From assembly GCF_900188445.1 (NCBI RefSeq), contig NZ_FZOR01000027.1:47884-111883 (forward strand): 64,000 nt of DNA, written 5' to 3'. Positions 1-8,424 of this stretch are shown piece after piece. Made by a program: the position numbers and the translations under genes. This DNA is from Actinomadura meyerae. Its GTDB lineage: Bacteria > Actinomycetota > Actinomycetes > Streptosporangiales > Streptosporangiaceae. The notes under the pieces were generated by a model, which ran no database searches, was not told where the DNA came from, and worked only from the letters and a program-made list of their open reading frames with translations. The first letter of the stretch is position 1, and each line of letters starts with the position of its first letter.

Positions 1-20
1 CGGACCGGACCGAGGATCTG

Positions 21-776
21 GTGAAGTCCGGTGCGCCGGAACCGGCGACGGTGCCCGCAGGGGCCACCACCCTGCAGGATCCGCCGAGCACCGCGGAACC
101 TTTCGAAATGACCTGGACGGGAGAAGAATTCCCGTCCACATACACGGAAGCAACGAGGAAGGACCCGCGCCCCCGCTGGATCGTCGTGGCCGTCCTCGCA
201 GTCGCAACGCCGCTGACCATGTGGCTGGGAGTGAACTTCGGAGACGACACGCCGGGCGACCCTCTGAAGTACGCGATGTTCCTTGCGCTCTACCCGGCAC
301 TCTTGGCCTGTTTGGTCGTCCCGTTGTACGCCATCTACCTCGCCGTCTACACCCGGGCTTGGCTCCGCCATTCTCGCGGACTGCCGCAGAGGCACCCGTG
401 GTCGCTCCGCGTGGACTCGTACGGCATCACCACCGCGGACCCGCGATGCGCCACCCCCTCCACCGGGCCCGCCGGGCGGCGCACATTCCCCTGGAACGAG
501 ATCGAAACGGTCTCCCTCGAACGCACGGCGGCGGGCCGGTACCACCGGTGCAATGCACTGCGAGTCCGGTTCCACGGGACGCAACGCCAATTCAGCCGCT
601 TCCGCCCGGCCGGATGGATCGGCCTCGACGTGTCGATCCCCGAGTTGCAAAGAGGCCAGGACGAACGCCCACCCCTCTGCGTCCTCGGCCCCATGGACGA
701 GCAGCGGCACCGGGCCCTGATCGAGGCCCTGGCCCGGCATGCCGGACCGCGCTGGAGCCCCCAGACCGGCCCGTGA
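21..776 (+). CDS. Two-TM membrane protein with soluble C-terminal domain, function unknown
   Basis: Not recognised as a named family. The 251-residue product has a Pro/Glu-rich start (about 1-50), two hydrophobic segments (about 52-72 and 84-112) and a soluble tail of about 130 residues with a Trp/aromatic beta-type pattern (WNEIETVSLER near residue 155). A TM hairpin followed by such a tail resembles small bacterial membrane proteins with a PH-like domain; that is inference. The GTG start has GAGG at 12-15. The frame is open to the window edge, so a longer upstream start is possible. The next gene begins 34 bp downstream on the same strand. Confidence 0.6.
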   Translation: MKSGAPEPATVPAGATTLQDPPSTAEPFEMTWTGEEFPSTYTEATRKDPRPRWIVVAVLAVATPLTMWLGVNFGDDTPGDPLKYAMFLALYPALLACLVVPLYAIYLAVYTRAWLRHSRGLPQRHPWSLRVDSYGITTADPRCATPSTGPAGRRTFPWNEIETVSLERTAAGRYHRCNALRVRFHGTQRQFSRFRPAGWIGLDVSIPELQRGQDERPPLCVLGPMDEQRHRALIEALARHAGPRWSPQTGP

Positions 777-810
777 TGCCCGCATGCCGCCGGCGCGTTA
801 GCCTCCCCGC

Positions 811-1263
811 GTGAAAACACAGGAATTGGGGGCCATCGTCGACGAACTGCTCGCTCGCTCCTTTCCCCGCGAGGAAGAGCATGACGGGGATCGGAGCAGC
901 GGACCGAGCTACCACGTGCAGGTCCTCTGTGCCAGCCAGGACTTCTGGGAGGACCGCAGCGAGGAGATCGTCGAGGCGGCCGAGGCCGAGATCGAAGCCG
1001 CCCGCCAGGGGCTGACGGAGGTGCTGACGGCACGTTGGGGCAACCCGGAGCCGTTCGATCTGTGGCCGCTTGAGGAAGACCCGGCGCCGGAGCCGATCGA
1101 CCAGCTGTCCATGCTCAGCACCAGGATGCACCTGTGGCGGCACGCGACACCGGACCGATGGGTGGCCCTCCTGGTCGGCCAGCAGGACGCGGAGTTCCCC
1201 ATCGAACTGCTCGCGGCCGTCAGCGATGCGCCAATCCGTGCCCCCAAGAGCCCCCGCCCGTGA
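811..1263 (+). CDS. Acidic hypothetical protein
   Basis: Unrecognised 150-residue, strongly acidic, soluble protein. It has no signal peptide or membrane segment. A charged helix (about residues 50-72) is followed by a Trp-containing core (LWPLEED, MHLWRHATPDRWVALLVG). The GTG start lacks a strong Shine-Dalgarno. It follows the membrane protein by 34 bp in the same direction and may be co-transcribed. It converges on the DUF222 nuclease gene, whose stop is 12 bp away. Confidence 0.55.
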   Translation: MKTQELGAIVDELLARSFPREEEHDGDRSSGPSYHVQVLCASQDFWEDRSEEIVEAAEAEIEAARQGLTEVLTARWGNPEPFDLWPLEEDPAPEPIDQLSMLSTRMHLWRHATPDRWVALLVGQQDAEFPIELLAAVSDAPIRAPKSPRP

Positions 1264-1275
1264 GGGGCACGGTCA

Positions 1276-2544
1276 TCACGCCGCTTGGCTTGTTGGCGGT
1301 GGACGATTGGCCGGACTGATCGTCCACAGTGGCGGCCCCGTGGCCGGAGTAGCGCCAGGTGGGTGGAGGCGGTAGGTGTACCGGCCGTCCTGGGCTTTGG
1401 TGATGTGGAGTCGGTCGGGGTGGGTGTGTTTGTAGCGGTTGTGCCAGCCGCAGCACAGGGTGAGTTTGTCGATGTCGGTGGGGCTGTTGCCGAGGGCCCA
1501 GCCGTGGACGTGGTCGACCTCGCACAGCGTCCCGGGCACCTCGCATCCCTGCACCGCGCACGTCGAGTACAGGGCCTCCAGGACCTGCCGTTGCGGCACG
1601 GTGGCGAACCGCACCCGGTGCCCGAGGTAGAGCGGCGTGTTCCCCTGACCGAGCAGCAGCGGCGACACTCCGGCGTTCAGGGCGATGCGGCGGGCTTGGG
1701 CTGCGGGGATGGAGGTGCCGTCGGTGAGGCGTGCGGGGGTGGTGCCGCCGGTGAGGGTGTCCAGGTCGCAGATGACGGTGACCTTGGTGGCCGTGTGCCC
1801 ACCCGACAGCACACTCGTCAACGCCGCCGCGGTCCGCTCTGATAGGTCGCGCCGGTCGTCGGTCCCGGCGGGCTTGGCCAACGGTGCGAGGGTGCCGTCC
1901 CAAATCGCGGCGTCCTCGGCGTTCAACCAGCCCTTGACGTAGCGGCCACCGTCCAACGACCGGGTCGAGTCGATCCACGACCGCTCATACCCACGCTTCA
2001 CGTCCTGCGGGGCTTGTTCGCGTCCGTCGCGTTCGGCGATGACGTCGCGGATCCGCTTACCGAACGAGGCCACCTTCCCCGCGGAGAAGCCCTTGTCGAC
2101 CATGTCCAGCAGGGTCGTCTCGGCAGTGGCGCAATCATCATCGTCCAGGCGGGCGGTGGCCTCGGCGATCGTCGCGGCGTACCCGGCCGACAGGTCACCG
2201 GTGGTCCAACGCTCGGTGACCTCCGTCAGACGATGCCGCTGCCGCGCCAGGGTCAGCCGCTCCTTGGCGCGGGATTCGCGCATGCCCATGCGGGACCGCA
2301 GCCAGGACCGGGTGGAGGGGAAACCCCACCGCTGCACCTCCCGGGCCCCGTCCACCACACCGACGAACCCCGCCAGCGCAGCCTCCAGCAGATCAACGTC
2401 GGCGGCGAGTTCTTCGGCGAGTTCCAGGCAGGCGGTTGGGGAGTCGGGGGCGGTGCGAGAGGCGAGTGCTGCGGCGATCGTCGAGGCCGCGTGCACCAAT
2501 TCCATGGTGGACGCGGCATCGGGGTCGACCGCAATCAGACTCAT
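1276..2544 (-). CDS. DUF222 / HNH endonuclease domain protein (13E12 repeat family)
   Basis: 422 residues. The N-terminal two thirds is an all-helical DUF222 region (residues about 20-310, including RSWLRSRMGMRESRAKERL). The C-terminus has the HNH-type motif around CAVQGCEVPGTLCEVDHVHGW, then LCCGWHNRYKH; paired Cys and His are those expected for a zinc-stabilised HNH nuclease. This family is abundant and multicopy in actinobacteria (13E12 repeats of mycobacteria) and is usually treated as a mobile or selfish nuclease; its true role is unknown. Full length, ATG start. The AT-rich upstream region (2545-2700) is compositionally unlike the rest of the window, which suggests the gene and its promoter were acquired. 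Confidence 0.9.
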   Translation of the reverse strand: MSLIAVDPDAASTMELVHAASTIAAALASRTAPDSPTACLELAEELAADVDLLEAALAGFVGVVDGAREVQRWGFPSTRSWLRSRMGMRESRAKERLTLARQRHRLTEVTERWTTGDLSAGYAATIAEATARLDDDDCATAETTLLDMVDKGFSAGKVASFGKRIRDVIAERDGREQAPQDVKRGYERSWIDSTRSLDGGRYVKGWLNAEDAAIWDGTLAPLAKPAGTDDRRDLSERTAAALTSVLSGGHTATKVTVICDLDTLTGGTTPARLTDGTSIPAAQARRIALNAGVSPLLLGQGNTPLYLGHRVRFATVPQRQVLEALYSTCAVQGCEVPGTLCEVDHVHGWALGNSPTDIDKLTLCCGWHNRYKHTHPDRLHITKAQDGRYTYRLHPPGATPATGPPLWTISPANRPPPTSQAA

Positions 2545-2702
2545 GTATCCATGATATCCGGCCGGATGCCGCTTCGTGCTCTTGAACTAGAATTCGACCA
2601 TGATTCTTTTGTGGAATTCTTGATCACCGTCGAGCGTTTCACAAATGCCTCATATCGGGCATTCGAATTATTGTGTCGTTCCTTTTTGGGGTGGGGGCGG
2701 CG
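2545..2702. promoter_or_regulatory. AT-rich upstream region of the DUF222 gene with two inverted repeats
   Basis: This gene-free stretch is much more AT-rich than its surroundings. It contains AGAATTC at 2589-2595 facing GAATTCT at 2614-2620, and AATGCC at 2644-2649 facing GGCATT at 2658-2663. It must hold the promoter of the minus-strand DUF222 gene, so the two inverted repeats may be operators; that is inference. Confidence 0.4.
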
Positions 2703-2736
2703 CGTCGGGCAGAGGGCAGGCGGAGCCTGCCCGACG
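2703..2736. repeat. Hairpin with GGA triloop beside the IS insertion
   Basis: CGTCGGGC (2703-2710) pairs with GCCCGACG (2729-2736). Inside or instead of this, GCAGGC-GGA-GCCTGC (2716-2730) forms a 6-bp hairpin. The GGA triloop is the same as in the larger palindromic element interrupted by the IS just downstream, so both may belong to one repeat family. Confidence 0.5.
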
Positions 2737-2778
2737 AAAGCTGCACTCAGGGGCCGCAGAGGCTCCAAAGTCAAGGGT

Positions 2779-4350
2779 CAATGCCGCTTAGTTAGGCTGC
2801 GGGACCCAGGACCTTGATGGCGGGTTCTTCCGAGTGATGGATGCAGGTATCTGCGGGTCGTTTGACTCGGTAGGACGTGTACCGCTGACGTTTGGTAACG
2901 CGTGGATAACTGCGTAGACGCCGTGGCGGGTTCGGACGTTCGACTATTTCAGCGATGGTGTCGGCGGTCGCGCGGTCAAGGTGCGCCGGGGGAAAAATCC
3001 GCCGGGCCCCCTACCTGCCGGCGGACGATGCGAAGTGAGCGGATGAACGACAACCGGTCCGGATCCAATTCCGCTTGATCCGCGGCCTCGGCCATGAGCT
3101 GCCGGACGCCGTAGTATGTCAGCAGCATCCCCCACAGCTCCTGCTCGACCATCTCTGGTGACTTCGAGCGCAACAACACCCCGGCGCCCTTCTGGTGCGT
3201 TTTCAGTTCGCCGATGGCCGTTTCGATCTCCCACCGCTCATGGTAGGCCGCGGCGAGTTCGGCCGCGGGCGCGTCCAGGGGGTCAAGGATGGTGGTGACG
3301 AGGGTGAACAGCTCATCCTCTCCCCGGTTGGTCACTTCATATTCCACGACCCGGACGTACAGGCCGGGAAGTTCCGTCAACTCCATAGTCCCGGCCGCCA
3401 AGCGCTTGGACGCGGCGGTGCGGGCCCTGCGGTTCGCCGAATACGACAGATAAGACCCATCAGGGAACCATTTGATGACCGGAAGCAGAACATTGACCTT
3501 GGCGCGCAGCAACGCCTCCGCCCCAGCATCCTTGATCCGTTGCAGATGTTCGTTGCTGTACATGCCCCGGTCACCGATGACCAGCATGTCCTCGCCCACG
3601 ATCCCCGAGCCCAGCAGCCGGGTCGCCAGCGCGATCTCGGTATCATGCTGCGCACCGAACTCCGCTCCGACGATGGCGTGGGTGCCGCATTCGGCCAGCC
3701 CGACCACCAGCACTTTGGGGAACACGCCCTTCTCGGTCTTCTTCTTCCCCGCATACCCGAAACGCTCGGCGTTCGCGGCGCTGTCGGGCACCTCGATGTC
3801 AAAGCCATCAAGGGCCATCAGCCGCCACCGCCCCAGCCACGCGCCCCGGGTCGACCGCCGGGCACAGGGAACCGCCACACGGAAGAACAGATCACGCATC
3901 ACCTCGGCCCCAAGCCGCCGGCGGGCCTGGGTCAGCGCACCCGAGGTCGGCACCGCCCACTCGTCCCGCCAGATCCGCAACCCGCGCAGACCCTGCACCA
4001 GCTTCCGTATCACTTCCTCATACGCGTCCCCATGGAACAACGTCATCGCCATGACGAAATAGACCACAACACGCGCAGGCAGCAGCCGCACCCGCTTCTC
4101 CCGGCGCCCGGCAGCGGCGACCACCTCATCCACCAGCTCACGCGGCACCAAGCGCGTCAAAACCCCGATACCGATCTGGTCCACCAGCACACCAGCCGAA
4201 CCCGAACCACGCGCAGCAGCCTCATCCATCGCCGCACGGTAGATCTGCCGCTAGTTCCACGTCCACGAAAACCCAAAAATGAACTAATCCACAAACCACC
4301 CTGTGGATATGTGAAGAAGCCGACGCGCCAGCCCTAACTAAGCGGCATTG
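2779..4350 (-). mobile_element. Complete IS4-family insertion sequence, 1572 bp
   Basis: The ends are perfect 18-bp inverted repeats: CAATGCCGCTTAGTTAGG at 2779-2796 and its complement at 4333-4350. Directly outside both ends is the identical 10-mer AGTCAAGGGT (2769-2778 and 4351-4360), a target-site duplication within the size range known for IS4-family elements. One full-length DDE transposase lies inside on the minus strand. Perfect ends and duplication point to a recent and possibly still active insertion. The target was the stem of a palindromic element. Confidence 0.95.
2976..4229 (-). CDS. IS4-family DDE transposase
   Basis: 417 residues. An IS4 N-terminal domain (about 1-110: LVPRELVDEVV to FFRVAV) precedes the RNase-H-like DDE core. 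Visible catalytic signatures are the first Asp in LMALDGFD, the second in LVIGDRGMYS, and the IS4 hallmark Y-(2)-R-(3)-E-(6)-K read in YHERWEIETAIGELK. The frame is intact and fills most of the element, leaving about 120 bp at the start end and about 200 bp at the stop end. ATG start. It is expected to catalyse cut-and-paste transposition. Confidence 0.95.
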   Translation of the reverse strand: MDEAAARGSGSAGVLVDQIGIGVLTRLVPRELVDEVVAAAGRREKRVRLLPARVVVYFVMAMTLFHGDAYEEVIRKLVQGLRGLRIWRDEWAVPTSGALTQARRRLGAEVMRDLFFRVAVPCARRSTRGAWLGRWRLMALDGFDIEVPDSAANAERFGYAGKKKTEKGVFPKVLVVGLAECGTHAIVGAEFGAQHDTEIALATRLLGSGIVGEDMLVIGDRGMYSNEHLQRIKDAGAEALLRAKVNVLLPVIKWFPDGSYLSYSANRRARTAASKRLAAGTMELTELPGLYVRVVEYEVTNRGEDELFTLVTTILDPLDAPAAELAAAYHERWEIETAIGELKTHQKGAGVLLRSKSPEMVEQELWGMLLTYYGVRQLMAEAADQAELDPDRLSFIRSLRIVRRQVGGPADFSPGAP

Positions 4351-4438
4351 AGTCAAGGGTGGGACGGAGTCCCATCGCGAAGCGACGCCGAAGGCGCCCT
4401 TGACTTTGGAGGGGCGGCCCCGTACGCAGCGCCGCCCC
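4351..4438. repeat. Right part of a four-arm palindromic element split by the IS
   Basis: With the IS and one target copy removed, CTCCAAAGTCAAGGG (2763-2777) pairs perfectly over 15 bp with 4397-4411. Between them lie three adjacent hairpins: TGGGAC-GGA-GTCCCA (4360-4374), TCGC-GAA-GCGA (4375-4385) and CGCC-GAA-GGCG (4386-4396). Outside the triloops no nucleotide is unpaired, giving a perfect four-way junction. A further 8-bp stem, GGGGCGGC/GCCGCCCC (4411-4418/4431-4438), follows. This is either a structured RNA or a mobile palindromic repeat; no known family is recognised. Confidence 0.6.
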
Positions 4439-4498
4439 CACCACGATTCCACGAACATGCCCGGCTCGAACCGGGCCAGGCGAACACCCGACCTCTCA

Positions 4499-4532
4499 GA
4501 TACGACGATGTATCCAGATACGATGATGTATC
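4499..4532. promoter_or_regulatory. Tandem operator for the TetR regulator
   Basis: Two palindromes of the form GATAC-N6-GTATC lie 18 bp apart start to start (4499-4514 and 4517-4532). They sit directly upstream of the tetR start at 4542. Spacing, symmetry and position are typical of TetR autoregulatory operators. Confidence 0.75.
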
Positions 4533-4541
4533 TTTCAAGCC

Positions 4542-5144
4542 ATGGCGAGACGAGAGACGCGGGCCGAGAGGCAGCAGCGCACACGCGCTGAGCTGGTGAT
4601 ATCGGCGGCGCGGTTGTTCGCGGAGCGCGGGGTGGCCGCCACCTCCGTCGAGGCGATCGCGGAGGAGGCCGGGTACAGCCGGGGCGCTTACCACAGCAAC
4701 TTCGAGACAAGGGACGAGATCCTCAACGCCGTGGTCGAGCTCGTCGTCGGGAGTCTCGGTCCCGAACTCGCCGCCACACTGCGCGCCGAGGGCAGCGTGC
4801 TGGACCGGCTCACGTCGTACATCCGCACCTTCCTCACGTACTGCGCGCAGCAGCCAGTGGAGACGCGTGCCTTGATAGCGGTCGTCGCGCATCGGGCGGC
4901 AACGGCGGCGGGCTCCTACGACGATCTCGTGGCGGCGTCCCTCTCCGACCTTGTGGCGCTGTTCGAGGAGGGCCAGAACAGCGAAGAACTGCGCCGCTTC
5001 GACCCCGTCATGATGGCCTCGATGCTCCGCCGCACCCTCGACAGCGAAGGTCTGCGGGTCGCACTCGGAACCCCGGTGTACGACGTCATCAACGAACTGA
5101 CCGCGACTTTCAGCCTAGCAACGCGCTCCAATAAGAAAGCCTGA
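4542..5144 (+). CDS. TetR-family transcriptional repressor
   Basis: 200 residues. The N-terminal helix-turn-helix (about residues 15-60) contains the typical SARLFAERGVAATSVEAIAEEAGYSRGAYHSNFETRDEI-type pattern, and the rest is a helical ligand-binding domain. The ATG lies just after the doubled GATAC-N6-GTATC operator, so autoregulation is likely. The reductase gene starts 3 bp after the stop, so the two form an operon in which the regulator probably senses a substrate of the reductase. Confidence 0.92.
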   Translation: MARRETRAERQQRTRAELVISAARLFAERGVAATSVEAIAEEAGYSRGAYHSNFETRDEILNAVVELVVGSLGPELAATLRAEGSVLDRLTSYIRTFLTYCAQQPVETRALIAVVAHRAATAAGSYDDLVAASLSDLVALFEEGQNSEELRRFDPVMMASMLRRTLDSEGLRVALGTPVYDVINELTATFSLATRSNKKA

Positions 5145-5147
5145 ATA

Positions 5148-6173
5148 ATGCCTGCCAAGACCTTCCGCCAAATCGTGCTCCGCGAACGTCCGAGTGCGGG
5201 CATCACCGCCGACACTTTCAGCGAGCAGACCCAGCCGATGCCTTCGCTTGAAGACGGCGAAGCATTGGTAGAGGTGACCTGGCTGGGAATCGACGCGACA
5301 CAGCGGACATGGCTCAACGCCGAGGCCACCTACACCTCACATGTGCAGATCGGCGATGTGATGCGCGGCAGCGGCGTCGGCCGCGTGGTCGCCTCCCGCA
5401 ATCCGGCGCTTCCGGAAGGTCAGTGGGTCTACGGCGATCTGGGGTGGCGGGAGTACGTCGTGGCCCGCGACGGCGGACTGTTCGGCGTGAACCCCGTCCC
5501 GGACGGCATCGACCCCCGCCACATGCTCACCGTCTTCGGCGTGAGCGGGCTGACGGCATTCTTCGGCATGTCACGCGTGCTGGACGTCACGGACGGCGAC
5601 ACCGTGCTGGTCACCGGCGCGGCCGGAAGTGTGGGCTCGCTCGCCGGGCAGATCGCCCGGCTCCTCGGCGCCCGGGTCATCGGCACCGCCGGATCGCCCG
5701 AAAAGGTCGCCTGGGTGAAGGACGTCGCCGGGTTCGACGCGTGCGTCGAATACCGTGCCGACGACGTCCCGGCCGCTCTGCGCGCCTTCGCGCCCGACGG
5801 GTTCACCGCCGTCTTCGACAACGTGGGCGGTGTTCTCCTGGAGAACGCACTCGACCGGCTGGCCGTCCATGCGCGCATCGCACTCTGCGGGTCGATCTCG
5901 TCGGGCTACACGGCCGCCGGCTATGGGGCGGGGCCGTCCAACTACATGCAGTTGGCCTTCCGGCGGGCTCGCATGGAGGGCTTCATCTTCTTCGACTACG
6001 TCTCCGAATTTCCCGAAGCGCTGTCCCGTCTCGCCGGCTGGGTCTCCGCTGGGAAGCTGCGCTGGGCCGAGGACGTCATCGACGGTCTGCACAACGCCCC
6101 CACCGCGCTGCAACGGCTCTTCGACGGCGGCAACCTCGGCAAGCAACTCGTCCAGGTGAGCGAACTCGCGTGA
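5148..6173 (+). CDS. MDR-family NADP-dependent oxidoreductase
   Basis: 341 residues, the usual length for medium-chain (zinc-free) alkenal/one or prostaglandin reductase-like enzymes. The N-terminal GroES-like part (1-130) includes the WLGIDATQRTWL pattern. A Rossmann fold follows with VTGAAGSVGSLAGQIARLLGA at about 150-170 for NADP(H) binding, then FDNVGG and the ARIALCGSIS turn typical of this subfamily. It probably reduces activated double bonds of reactive enones. It follows tetR by 3 bp, so expression is likely induced through that repressor. Confidence 0.9.
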   Translation: MPAKTFRQIVLRERPSAGITADTFSEQTQPMPSLEDGEALVEVTWLGIDATQRTWLNAEATYTSHVQIGDVMRGSGVGRVVASRNPALPEGQWVYGDLGWREYVVARDGGLFGVNPVPDGIDPRHMLTVFGVSGLTAFFGMSRVLDVTDGDTVLVTGAAGSVGSLAGQIARLLGARVIGTAGSPEKVAWVKDVAGFDACVEYRADDVPAALRAFAPDGFTAVFDNVGGVLLENALDRLAVHARIALCGSISSGYTAAGYGAGPSNYMQLAFRRARMEGFIFFDYVSEFPEALSRLAGWVSAGKLRWAEDVIDGLHNAPTALQRLFDGGNLGKQLVQVSELA

Positions 6174-6192
6174 GGGCGAAGGGGACGGCCCC

Positions 6193-6951
6193 TCAGCCGA
6201 GCAGGTTCAGGTAGTCGTCGAGCCGGGCGGACGCTTTCAGCATCGCGCGGCCCCGAGCGGTCAGCTTCCGCTGCCAATCGTCCAGGGAACGGGACAGCGC
6301 ATCGGTGCCGCCCGCGGTCCGGATCTGCTGGACCACGGCGGCGATGTGGTCCAGCAGGTATCCCCCGCGCCGAAGGAGATGGGCGAGTTCGGCATCGCGG
6401 ACGTCGGTCGCGCGGAAGACGCGGTACCCGGTGGCCGGGTCGCGTTCGGGAGCGATGATCCCGGCGTCCTCCCAGTTGCGCAGGGTCGCCGCGGTGACGC
6501 CGAGCCGGTGGGCGAGATCTCCGATGGTCCCGACGGCGACGGCGTCCGAGCGCACCGGACCAGCATCCGAGCGCACCGGACCGGCATCCAAGCGGACCGC
6601 ACCGGCATCCAAGCGAACGGGACCGGCGTCCGCCGTCAGGTGATCTACCGCCTGCCGCAGCGAGCCGAGGGTGTCGCGGTCGCGAAGGAGTTGGTGATGA
6701 GCGCGGTCGATCACGGTCAGGGCGTCGTCCAGCCGGTCGTCGTGGAGGGCCTTCATCACCTCACCGGCCGCCGCGTAGCCGACCGCCTGCACAAGGGAGA
6801 GGTAAGCGCGGAGAGCGGCGGCGTGCGCCTCGGTATAGATGCGGTATCCGCTGGCGGAACGCCGCGCGGGCGGGATGAACCCGTCCCGCTCGTAGTTGCG
6901 GACGGCCTGCGCCGAGATGCCGTGCTCCCGCGCAAGATCGGACGGACGCAC
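6193..6951 (-). CDS. Double-MerR (TioE-type) transcriptional regulator
   Basis: 252 residues with two complete MerR-type winged helices. The first (about 1-70) begins RPSDLAREHGISAQAVRNYE and includes SGYRIY. The second (about 142-210) contains TIGDLAHRLGVTAATLRNWE and TGYRVF. Between them is a linker of 7-residue repeats (DAGPVRL/S). Tandem MerR domains in one chain match the TioE type; the usual C-terminal effector domain is short here. The neighbouring minus-strand gene is the drug exporter 150 bp upstream, which it could control; that is inference. Confidence 0.88.
   Translation of the reverse strand: MRPSDLAREHGISAQAVRNYERDGFIPPARRSASGYRIYTEAHAAALRAYLSLVQAVGYAAAGEVMKALHDDRLDDALTVIDRAHHQLLRDRDTLGSLRQAVDHLTADAGPVRLDAGAVRLDAGPVRSDAGPVRSDAVAVGTIGDLAHRLGVTAATLRNWEDAGIIAPERDPATGYRVFRATDVRDAELAHLLRRGGYLLDHIAAVVQQIRTAGGTDALSRSLDDWQRKLTARGRAMLKASARLDDYLNLLG
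6542..6625. repeat. 21-bp in-frame tandem repeat in the MerR linker
   Basis: Four 21-bp units (6542-6562, 6563-6583, 6584-6604, 6605-6625) share GC(A/G)TCC(A/G)AGCG. Each encodes one 7-residue linker unit of the double-MerR protein. Multiples of seven codons keep the frame, so linker length could vary between strains. Confidence 0.85.
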
Positions 6952-7099
6952 TCAGATCACCCGTCCGGCGCTTCTCGCCACGGCTCTCCGTACATCAGGC
7001 CGAAGGTATCAACGCCATTTCAGCCAGTCTCGAAGCTCCCCGACCCACCGCGAGACCATCCTCGTCGGTCGGCCGGGGAGCCACTGCGGCACAACTCAG

Positions 7100-8281
7100 C
7101 TATTTCGCCAGGACACGCCTGAAGGGCACGGCGAGAAGCAGGGCCGTCGCAACGAGGAGACCGCTCGCCCAGACGGGGCCGAGGTCAGCGAGGCGGGTGT
7201 CGAGCGTTGCGGCGGCGACGAGCGGTCCCGCGACGGCTCCGACGTTGAGCGCCGCCGTCGCGTACGAACCGCCCATGGTCGGTGCCCCCGACGCCTCGTA
7301 CAGGACGCGAGCGATCAACGTGCTCCCAAGGGCGAACGAGAGCGCCCCCTGCGCGAACACCAGGCCGAGCAGCGCCACCGGGCTGGCGGCGAAGGCTCCC
7401 ATGGCCAACCACCCCAGCAGCAGAAGCGGCCCGCTGATCCCGATGACGAGGCCGGGGTGCTTGTCGGACAGGCGTCCGGCGGCGCTGACCCCAACGAAAG
7501 AGCCGAGTCCGAACAGCACCAGCACGGCGGACACCCAGATCTCCGCCAGCCCGGCCGTGCCGGTGACGATGGGCGCGAGGAAGGTGAAGGTCCCGAAGGT
7601 CGCGGCGTTCACCAGCGCACCGAGAACCATCACGAGGATCAGCCGCGGCCTCCGCAACTGCGCGAGCTCGACCTGCAGCGCGGGACCATCAGGCGCGCCG
7701 GGCTCGTCCCGCGCGCCCGACTCGTCCGATCGTCCGGCACGGGAAGGGAGCCCGCGGAGGACGCCGATGGCGGCGGGCAGGCACAGGACGGCGACCGCCC
7801 AGAAGGTGGCGCGCCAGCCGAGCAGCGTACCGAGGACGGCACCGCCGGGGACTCCGGCGATGGTGGCGGCCGTCGTGCCGGACAGGAGCACCGCCAGCGC
7901 GCGGCCCTTCCGGTCGTCCGGCACGAGCGCGGCGGCCGTCGCCAGCGCGACGGCGAGGAACCCGGCGTTCGCGAGCGCCGCGACGATCCGCGTCACGACC
8001 AGCACCGGGAAGCTGCCGGTCACGGCGCCGACGGCGTGCGCCGCGAGGAACAGGAGGATGAAGGCGAAGAGGGCCGACCGTCGCGGCCAGGTGCGTGCGG
8101 CCGCCGCCATCAGCGGCGCGCCCGCGACCATGCCGAGCGCGAAGGCCGAGGTCAGCAGGCCGGCGGTTCCGACGGGGACGCCGAGGTCGGCGGCGATGTC
8201 CGGCAGCAGGCCGGCGAGCATGAATTCCGAGGTGCCCATGGCGAAGACCGCCACGGCGAGCAGGTACAGCGGAAGAGGCAC
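7100..8281 (-). CDS. cmlR: Cmx/CmrA-type chloramphenicol efflux MFS transporter
   Basis: 393 residues, 12 predicted TM segments. The N-terminus PLPLYLLAVAVFAMGTSEFM, the ALANAGFLAVAL block and the FALGSTLIARVLYEASGAP block are those of the Streptomyces lividans chloramphenicol exporter and its Cmx/CmrA relatives, so identification is firm at family level. It pumps chloramphenicol out by proton antiport. The GTG start has CGGAG 7-8 nt upstream. A leader of about 170 nt with a small ORF and two hairpins precedes it, suggesting drug-dependent attenuation. Confidence 0.9.
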   Translation of the reverse strand: MPLPLYLLAVAVFAMGTSEFMLAGLLPDIAADLGVPVGTAGLLTSAFALGMVAGAPLMAAAARTWPRRSALFAFILLFLAAHAVGAVTGSFPVLVVTRIVAALANAGFLAVALATAAALVPDDRKGRALAVLLSGTTAATIAGVPGGAVLGTLLGWRATFWAVAVLCLPAAIGVLRGLPSRAGRSDESGARDEPGAPDGPALQVELAQLRRPRLILVMVLGALVNAATFGTFTFLAPIVTGTAGLAEIWVSAVLVLFGLGSFVGVSAAGRLSDKHPGLVIGISGPLLLLGWLAMGAFAASPVALLGLVFAQGALSFALGSTLIARVLYEASGAPTMGGSYATAALNVGAVAGPLVAAATLDTRLADLGPVWASGLLVATALLLAVPFRRVLAK

Positions 8282-8349
8282 CGCATGGCTCCGAGGTGAG
8301 CTGGGATCGGACGAGTCGTCTCGTCACCGCGCTCAGCCCGAGAACGGCC

Positions 8350-8424
8350 CCGGCCGCTCGCAGCGGCCGGCCGGGCCGGATGGCTTCGGTGGTTCAGGGG
8401 GCTGACGGGTGACCGAAAGCCCCC
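8350..8424 (-). promoter_or_regulatory. Possible attenuator hairpins in the exporter leader
   Basis: Hairpin A: GGGGGCT (8397-8403) with AGCCCCC (8418-8424), inside the leader ORF. Hairpin B: CCGGCCGCT (8350-8358), loop CGC, AGCGGCCGG (8362-8370), between the leader stop and the exporter start. Order and position fit a stalling/anti-stalling device. The remaining upstream bases to 8591 hold no further gene. Confidence 0.45.
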
